A stretch of 64,000 nt of DNA, taken from positions 23,437 to 87,436 of the forward strand of contig CAZBLR010000007.1 in the NCBI GenBank assembly GCA_964492895.1. Reading direction: 5' to 3'. The notes under the pieces were generated by a model. It made no database searches. It was not told the origin of the DNA and was given only the letters and a program-made list of their open reading frames with translations. Below, in pieces: positions 57,973-64,000 of this stretch. This DNA is from DATLWN01 sp964492895. GTDB lineage: Bacteria; Pseudomonadota; Zetaproteobacteria; Mariprofundales; Mariprofundaceae. Every line of letters begins with the position of its first letter. Positions within the stretch are counted from its first letter, which is position 1. The position numbers and the translations under genes are program-made.

Positions 57973-59604
57973 TTACGGGGCGTCTTGTTCGACCAGTGGA
58001 ATCTCGGCCTGGACACGCACGCCGTCGCCCGGGATGTAAGTGAACTCGAACACCCCTCCCACGGCGCGAACCCGTTCGCGCATGCCGATGACACCCATGC
58101 CCTGGGACACGGCCTCAACATCGAAGGCCTGGCCATTGTCGCGGATTTCGACCTGGATCCGTGCGACATTTCCCGCGTGCGGGGGGATGCGCCTGAGGAC
58201 GACCTCGGCCCGATCCGCCTTGCCATGACGCTGGGCATTGGTCAGAGCTTCCTGCACCAGGCGGTAGATCGTGATGGCGCGCAGATCGTCGACGGCATCG
58301 ATCTCCCCCTCGATGCGCAGGCTGCAATCGATGATCGACTTCCGTTTTGTCTTGTCGACCAGCTCCGTCAGGGCGGCCTTCAGGCCAAGCGCATCGAGAG
58401 AACTTGGCCTGAGTTTGGCCAGGGTGGCGCGGCTGGCGACAAACGAGGCCTGGGTCGCACGAACGATCTCCGATGCCATGGCCCGCAGCTCTTTATCTTG
58501 CGCGTGCTGGCTGATGTACTCCGCCCGGGCATCGATGCTGGTCAGCAGCTGGCCCAATTCATCGTGCAGATCGCGCGCCAGCGAACGGCGCTCCTCCTCC
58601 TGCACCTGCATCAATTGCCTCAGCAGTTGACGATTCTGCGCCAGCAGCCGCTGCTGCTCCTTTTCGGCCTGCTTGCGCTCGGTGGTGTCCCGTTCCACCG
58701 AGAACACGAGATTGCCGCTGCCTTCCCGTACCATGCCGACGACCGCCTCGGCGACGAATGTCGAACCGTCCTTGCACTGGTGTTCGACTTCGAAGCGGAC
58801 CGGCCCCCCTTTTTTGACCTCTTTGACCATCTCGACCCGCTCGGCCACAAGTTCGGCCGACGCCCCTGTTTCGAGCATGGTGATCGGTTGCCCGATCAGT
58901 TCGCCGCGGCTATAGCCATGCTTCTCGAAAAAGGCCCGATTGCCGTCGACGATGGCGGGCGGCCCGGATTCCTGGAACTCGAGCACCAGTGCATAATCGC
59001 CCGCACTCTCGAACAGGGCCCGGAAGCGCTGCTCGCTTTCGATCAGCCTGGTTTCCGCCTGGATACGCTCCGTAATGTCGAAATTGACGCCGATCATGCG
59101 CTGTGCGCGCCCGTCGCGGTCACGCTCCACGACCCGGCCGCGGCTGTGCACCCATATGAGGCTTCCGTCCGGCCTCCGGACGCGATGATTCAGCCGATAG
59201 TAGGGGCTTCCATCGGCCCTGACCGCCTGGACGAATGCATCCACGACCTCCTGCCGCTCCTCCGCCGGAACCAGTGCGTACAGGGCGTCGATGGTGGTGT
59301 CGGTCGGTTGTCTGCCTCCACCGAGAAAGGAAGACCACGCCTCGGACAGATAGACCTTGCCCGTTGTCAGGTCGAAATCCCAGATGGCTGCATTGGACGC
59401 CTCGATCGCCTGCCTTGCCCGCTCCTCGCTGATGGCAAGTTCCCGGTTGAGTGCCTCCAGCTCGTCCTGATGCTTCCGCAGTTCAGACTGCAGCCTGCGT
59501 ATATCAACCTCTGAAGCCGCATCACGCTTTCGGCGCTTCCCGGACTGTTGGTCAGCGCCCTGACTGGAATCGCGCTGCGGGCTCATGTCGGCTCGGTTTT
59601 TCAT
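57973..59604 (-). CDS. PAS-PAS sensor histidine kinase, NarX type
   Basis: A 543-residue soluble kinase with no membrane helix. Order: a charged coiled coil (about 1-60), PAS 1 (about 60-185), PAS 2 (about 195-315), HisKA_3 dimerisation helix with the phosphorylated His in ARDLHDELGQLLTS (about 345), and HATPase_c with QEALTNAQRHGKA and DNGQAFD...GMGVIGMRERV. The start is ATG 59604 with GGAGG upstream. A cytoplasmic signal, perhaps redox or a small ligand, is likely; no cofactor can be read from the PAS domains. Confidence 0.93.
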   Translation of the reverse strand: MKNRADMSPQRDSSQGADQQSGKRRKRDAASEVDIRRLQSELRKHQDELEALNRELAISEERARQAIEASNAAIWDFDLTTGKVYLSEAWSSFLGGGRQPTDTTIDALYALVPAEERQEVVDAFVQAVRADGSPYYRLNHRVRRPDGSLIWVHSRGRVVERDRDGRAQRMIGVNFDITERIQAETRLIESEQRFRALFESAGDYALVLEFQESGPPAIVDGNRAFFEKHGYSRGELIGQPITMLETGASAELVAERVEMVKEVKKGGPVRFEVEHQCKDGSTFVAEAVVGMVREGSGNLVFSVERDTTERKQAEKEQQRLLAQNRQLLRQLMQVQEEERRSLARDLHDELGQLLTSIDARAEYISQHAQDKELRAMASEIVRATQASFVASRATLAKLRPSSLDALGLKAALTELVDKTKRKSIIDCSLRIEGEIDAVDDLRAITIYRLVQEALTNAQRHGKADRAEVVLRRIPPHAGNVARIQVEIRDNGQAFDVEAVSQGMGVIGMRERVRAVGGVFEFTYIPGDGVRVQAEIPLVEQDAP

Positions 59605-59715
59605 TGAACCTCCGACCACATCAATCGCCGTCATAGTGTATCACCGCACTCTTTCGACGGCCATTCCGCCAGGAATGCATTGCGAGGCCGCCCTGTCTGC
59701 CCTTAACTCATCGAT

Positions 59716-61443
59716 ATGCCGATCCACAACGAGGACATCGCCCGCGCCTTCGACGAGATCGCCGACCTGCTGGAGATCGACGAGGCCAACCCGTTCCGCG
59801 TGCGCGCCTACCGCAATGCCGCCCGCAGCGTGCGCGAGCTCGGACGCGAACTGGCCGACATGGTGGCCGATGGCGAGGACCTCACCGAACTGCCCGCGAT
59901 CGGCAAGGACCTGGCCGCCAAGATCGAGCAGATGGTTCAAACCGGCCATATCGAGGCGCTGGACACGCTGCATCGCCATCTGCCCGCCGGCCTGGAGCCG
60001 CTGATGCAACTGCCGGGCCTGGGCGCCAAACGCGTGGCCGCCCTGTACCACAGGCTGGGCATCGATGGCCTGGCGGCGCTGCGCCGGGCGGCCGAGGCGG
60101 GAAAGGTCCGCCTGCTGGCGGGCTTCGGCGCCAAGACCGAGGCGCGCATCCTGGAGGCACTGGCCGCACAGCGGCTGACGGAGCACCGCATCCTGCGCCG
60201 GACCGCCACCGCCTACGCCGAATCCCTGATGGCGTGGCTGCACAGGGCCAAGGGCGTGCACGAGGTCGTGGCGGCGGGCAGCTATCGCCGTGGCCGGGAA
60301 ACGGTCGGCGACCTCGACATCCTCGTCGCGGCCGACCATGACGGGCCCGTCATGGCGCAGCTGCTCGCCTACGACGAGATCGGCGAGGTGCTGTCGCACG
60401 GCCACACCCGCGCCACGGTGCTGCTGAAGAGCCACCTGCAGGTGGACGTGCGCGTCGTGCCCCGCACCAGCTTCGGCGCCGCGCTGCATTACTTCACCGG
60501 CAGCAAGGGGCATAACATCGCCATCCGCCGCCTGGGCCAGCAGCGGGGCCTGAAGATCAACGAATACGGCATCTTCCGGGGCGATGAACGCATCGGCGGC
60601 GAGCGCGAGGCGGATGTCTTCAAGGCCGTGGGCCTGCCCTTCATCGCCCCCGAGCTGCGCGAGGCCGGCGGCGAGATCGAGGCGGCACGCCGGCACCGGC
60701 TGCCGAGGCTGGTCGAGCCGGAAGACCTGCGCGGAGACCTGCATGTGCACACCACGGCCACCGACGGCCATGCCGACCTCAGGCGCATGGCGCTGGCGGC
60801 ACGGGATGCCGGCCTGGACTACATCGCCGTCACCGACCATTCGCAGCACCTCACCATGGTGCACGGCCTCGATGCCAAGCGGCTGCTGGCGCAGATCGAC
60901 GCCATCGAACAGCTGAACACGGAGGTCCGCGGCATCACGATCCTGAAGGGCATCGAGGTCGATATCCTGGAGCGCGGCGAACTCGACCTGCCGCACGAGG
61001 TGCTCGCCCGCCTCGATCTCGTGATCGGCGCCGTGCACAGCCACTTCGACCTGCCGCCGCGGCGCCAGACCGAACGCATCCTGCGTGCCATGGATGCCCC
61101 CTGCTTCTCCATCCTCGCCCACCCGACCGGCCGCCTGCTCGGGGAACGCGAGCCCTATGCCGTCGACATGGAACGCATCATCGAGCACGCCCGGGACCGC
61201 GGCTGTTTCCTGGAGCTCGACGCCCAGCCGCAACGGCTCGACCTCGACGAGCGGCACTGCCGCCTGGCCCGCGAGTACGGGGTACCGGTGGCCATCAACA
61301 GCGACGCCCACCGGCCCGAGGACTACGCGAACCTGGCGGACGGCATCGTCCAGGCCCGGCGCGGCTGGCTGGAGGCGAAGGATGTGCTCAACACCCGCAG
61401 GCTCGGCGAGCTGAAGCGCCTGCTGCGCCGGACCATGCGCTGA
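59716..61443 (+). CDS. polX: Family X DNA polymerase with PHP domain
   Basis: A 575-residue bacterial PolX. Helix-hairpin-helix (about 90-130; LMQLPGLGAKRVAALY), polymerase palm with GSYRRGRETVGDLDILV holding two catalytic Asp and VDVRVV the third, then a C-terminal PHP phosphoesterase (from about 335) with DLHVHTTATDG, VTDHSQH, GIEVDIL, AVHSHFD, LAHPTGR and NSDAHRPED, all metal ligands present. It probably fills gaps and trims 3-prime ends in base-excision repair. Confidence 0.95.
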   Translation: MPIHNEDIARAFDEIADLLEIDEANPFRVRAYRNAARSVRELGRELADMVADGEDLTELPAIGKDLAAKIEQMVQTGHIEALDTLHRHLPAGLEPLMQLPGLGAKRVAALYHRLGIDGLAALRRAAEAGKVRLLAGFGAKTEARILEALAAQRLTEHRILRRTATAYAESLMAWLHRAKGVHEVVAAGSYRRGRETVGDLDILVAADHDGPVMAQLLAYDEIGEVLSHGHTRATVLLKSHLQVDVRVVPRTSFGAALHYFTGSKGHNIAIRRLGQQRGLKINEYGIFRGDERIGGEREADVFKAVGLPFIAPELREAGGEIEAARRHRLPRLVEPEDLRGDLHVHTTATDGHADLRRMALAARDAGLDYIAVTDHSQHLTMVHGLDAKRLLAQIDAIEQLNTEVRGITILKGIEVDILERGELDLPHEVLARLDLVIGAVHSHFDLPPRRQTERILRAMDAPCFSILAHPTGRLLGEREPYAVDMERIIEHARDRGCFLELDAQPQRLDLDERHCRLAREYGVPVAINSDAHRPEDYANLADGIVQARRGWLEAKDVLNTRRLGELKRLLRRTMR

Positions 61444-61509
61444 CGGCGCCATGGCGCAAGACGGGCTATACTGGCCCGCAAACCCGATATCCAGATCAAG
61501 GTGGTGTTC

Positions 61510-61896
61510 ATGAAGCCCAGATTTTTTGCCGTCCTCGTCGCCTGCACCCTGCTGGCCGCCTGCTCCGGCGCGCCGAGCGATTCGCGCATGGCCGACCAGA
61601 TCGCCGGGCAGTTCAACGACGAATTCGGCACCGATTTCGTGCGGGTCGATCACCTGAGCGAAAGCGAGGGCCACATGGACGGCAAAACACGCTATGTCGC
61701 AGACGTCGCATACGAGCTGCGCTTCACCAAGAGCCTGGCCGAGGTGCGCGATGCGGCCGGGCCGGTGCAGGCCATGGAACTGGCCGTGCTGTACGGCGAC
61801 TTCAGCAAAGGCGACACCAAGCAGATGCGCAACCGCGTGGTGTTCGAAAAGACCGACAAGGGCTGGGTGCTGACCGACAGCCGCCGCGACGAATAA
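61510..61896 (+). CDS. Small lipoprotein of unknown function
   Basis: A 128-residue protein from ATG 61510 (AAGGTGG upstream; GTGs three codons before are less likely). The signal peptide ends in LLAACSG, a lipobox with Cys at about residue 18. The mature part is about 110 residues with FGTDFVRVDHLSESEG and ends with a Trp-containing GWVLTDSRRDE. No family recognised. Confidence 0.8.
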   Translation: MKPRFFAVLVACTLLAACSGAPSDSRMADQIAGQFNDEFGTDFVRVDHLSESEGHMDGKTRYVADVAYELRFTKSLAEVRDAAGPVQAMELAVLYGDFSKGDTKQMRNRVVFEKTDKGWVLTDSRRDE

Positions 61897-61935
61897 GCGG
61901 CATCCCGACCCGAAAGCCCCGGCGGATCGTCAAGG

Positions 61936-62655
61936 CTACCGGGCGGGCTTGACGATCACGTGCACGATGTAGTCGTACAGCTGCCTGGCCTGCGCATCCG
62001 AAATCTTCTCGCTGGGGAAGGCAGGCATGGCCCCGACCGTGCCGTCCGGCATGCGCGGATCGCGGATGAAGCGCGCGAAGTCCTCGAAGCGCGTCAGCTG
62101 CGGCGCCAGCGCCAGCGGCAGGTTCGGGTCGATGACGTTGCCGCCGTGGGCATGGCAGCCGGTGCAGTTGTTGTCGAAGACCTTCTGGCCGGCGCTGTAG
62201 ATCGCAGGCCCCCCCGGCGCCAGCCCGGCATAGACCAGCTGCCCGCCGAAATAACCGAGCACGACGACGACGGCGAAGCTCAGGCCGTAGATCGGCACCA
62301 GCACATGCAGCGAGGCCTTGCGGATGCCCAGGATGATGCCGGCGACGAGCAGGATCAGCAGTACGGCCGCCAGCGCCATCTTGACCTTGATCGCGAACAG
62401 CCAGGCGCCGCCCAGATAGCGTTGCCAGTCCATGATGCCGAACACCACCGTCGGGAACCAGAAGACCAGGGCCAGCACCAGCGCATGGTGGGCGGATGCC
62501 CTGAAATGACGGAAGCGGGCGAAGGCGGACATGCCGATGAAGGCCACCGCCCCCACCACGAGCCCGATCGGCATGTGCACCATCGCCGGATGGATCGGGT
62601 GCATATAGCCGATACGGTCGAGAAAATCGTAGAACGCGTCGACAGCATGGTGCAT
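61936..62655 (-). CDS. DUF2231 membrane protein fused to cytochrome c
   Basis: A 239-residue protein with a four-helix DUF2231 membrane domain (about 15-145; PIHPAMVHMPIGLVVG) and a C-terminal cytochrome c domain with one haem site CTGCH (about residue 165) and a likely Met ligand in GAMPAFPSEK. DUF2231 proteins often occur with cytochromes or quinone-linked redox chains. It is probably a membrane-anchored electron carrier; the partner is unknown. Convergent with the lipoprotein gene. Confidence 0.85.
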   Translation of the reverse strand: MHHAVDAFYDFLDRIGYMHPIHPAMVHMPIGLVVGAVAFIGMSAFARFRHFRASAHHALVLALVFWFPTVVFGIMDWQRYLGGAWLFAIKVKMALAAVLLILLVAGIILGIRKASLHVLVPIYGLSFAVVVVLGYFGGQLVYAGLAPGGPAIYSAGQKVFDNNCTGCHAHGGNVIDPNLPLALAPQLTRFEDFARFIRDPRMPDGTVGAMPAFPSEKISDAQARQLYDYIVHVIVKPAR

Positions 62656-62725
62656 GGGAGATCCCCCTTGCCTCAGCGAGTGTGTATCGTGCTCGGGCCG
62701 GGCTTCGCCGGCAGGACGTCAAGGT

Positions 62726-62772
62726 TACAATGAAACCGGGACGCGGCCGGGGTCGCCGGGCGCGCGCTTTTT
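62726..62772 (+). promoter_or_regulatory. TACAAT box and hairpin with T run upstream of metH
   Basis: TACAAT (62726-62731) could be a -10 box for the plus strand without a good -35. It is followed by CGCG-G-CCGG (62742-62750), loop GGTCG, CCGG-G-CGCG (62756-62764), then CGCTTTTT. This has the form of an intrinsic terminator about 150 bp before metH. Either it ends an upstream plus-strand transcript or it is an attenuator. No known riboswitch pattern was recognised in 62656-62918. Confidence 0.4.
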
Positions 62773-62918
62773 GTACTGTGGTCCAAATGCCATGAAATGC
62801 AACCGCCGTTCTGCCTTCACGAATCCAAACATCCGGGCCGCCATCGTTGGAGCGAAGCGGCCGGGCTGTTACCATCGCCGTCCCGAACCAGGGCCTTCGG
62901 CCCATCACAGGACGCACG

Positions 62919-64000
<1,082 letters not shown>

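Noticed and set aside
59641..61674. 677-codon minus-strand open frame
   Set aside because: Antisense shadow of polX; polX shows all polymerase and PHP motifs.
62656..62918. SAH or cobalamin riboswitch before metH
   Set aside because: I looked for the SAH-riboswitch core and a B12 box and found no match; only a hairpin with a T run is visible.

Overview
The window is gene-dense, high-GC DNA from a Gram-negative, ubiquinone-using proteobacterium. Lipid A synthesis (lpxD/A/B), BamA, Skp, an Rnf complex, two UbiH-type hydroxylases and a rpsB-to-lpxA gene order typical of Alpha-, Beta-, Gamma- and related proteobacteria all point this way. LpxI stands in the place where enteric bacteria rely on LpxH, MutL carries the endonuclease motif, and hfq is not between miaA and hflX, so this is not an enteric-type gammaproteobacterium. 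I cannot name the genus. Both ends are cut: plsX at the left and metH at the right. I saw no rRNA, CRISPR array, transposase or phage gene, and one tRNA (Leu, CAA).

Left third (1-25 kb). A long minus-strand run reads rpsB-tsf-pyrH-frr-uppS-cdsA-dxr-rseP-bamA-skp-lpxD-fabZ-lpxA-lpxI-lpxB-yceD-rpmF-plsX. It is packed with overlapping start and stop codons and links translation factors, isoprenoid, phospholipid and lipid A synthesis, and outer-membrane assembly. Next come a small periplasmic protein, an S2P-family protease, a c-type cytochrome, and a GFA-egtD-egtB group for ergothioneine. Two envelope proteins that share a cysteine-containing motif follow, then a cyclopropane-fatty-acid-synthase-like gene, a membrane diguanylate cyclase and two tiny membrane peptides.

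Middle (25.5-45 kb). A complete alternative N-type F-ATPase operon, atpD-C-Q-B-E-F-A-G, lies on the minus strand. Its alpha subunit has lost the P-loop lysine and no atpR gene is present. Upstream of it are a MEKHLA-domain protein and ridA-spoT-rpoZ, gmk and a ferredoxin. hemH, a LysR/TDT-exporter divergent pair, and a full rnfABCDGE set follow. The rnf set ends in a MIF-family tautomerase and is divergent from the Fe-S carrier gene apbC/mrp. The ATPase and Rnf are both ion-translocating machines, so this part of the chromosome is rich in membrane energetics.

Right third (45-64 kb). msrA, a CBS-domain protein and a CPA2 antiporter lie on the plus strand, followed by a compositionally different secreted protein. 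mutL-miaA-hflX and two ubiquinone hydroxylases lie on the minus strand, then a DUF62 SAM hydrolase and tRNA-Leu. A NarX/NarL-type two-component pair follows, with a small degenerate receiver-like protein beside it. Family X polymerase with a PHP domain, a small lipoprotein, a DUF2231-cytochrome c fusion and the start of metH complete the window.
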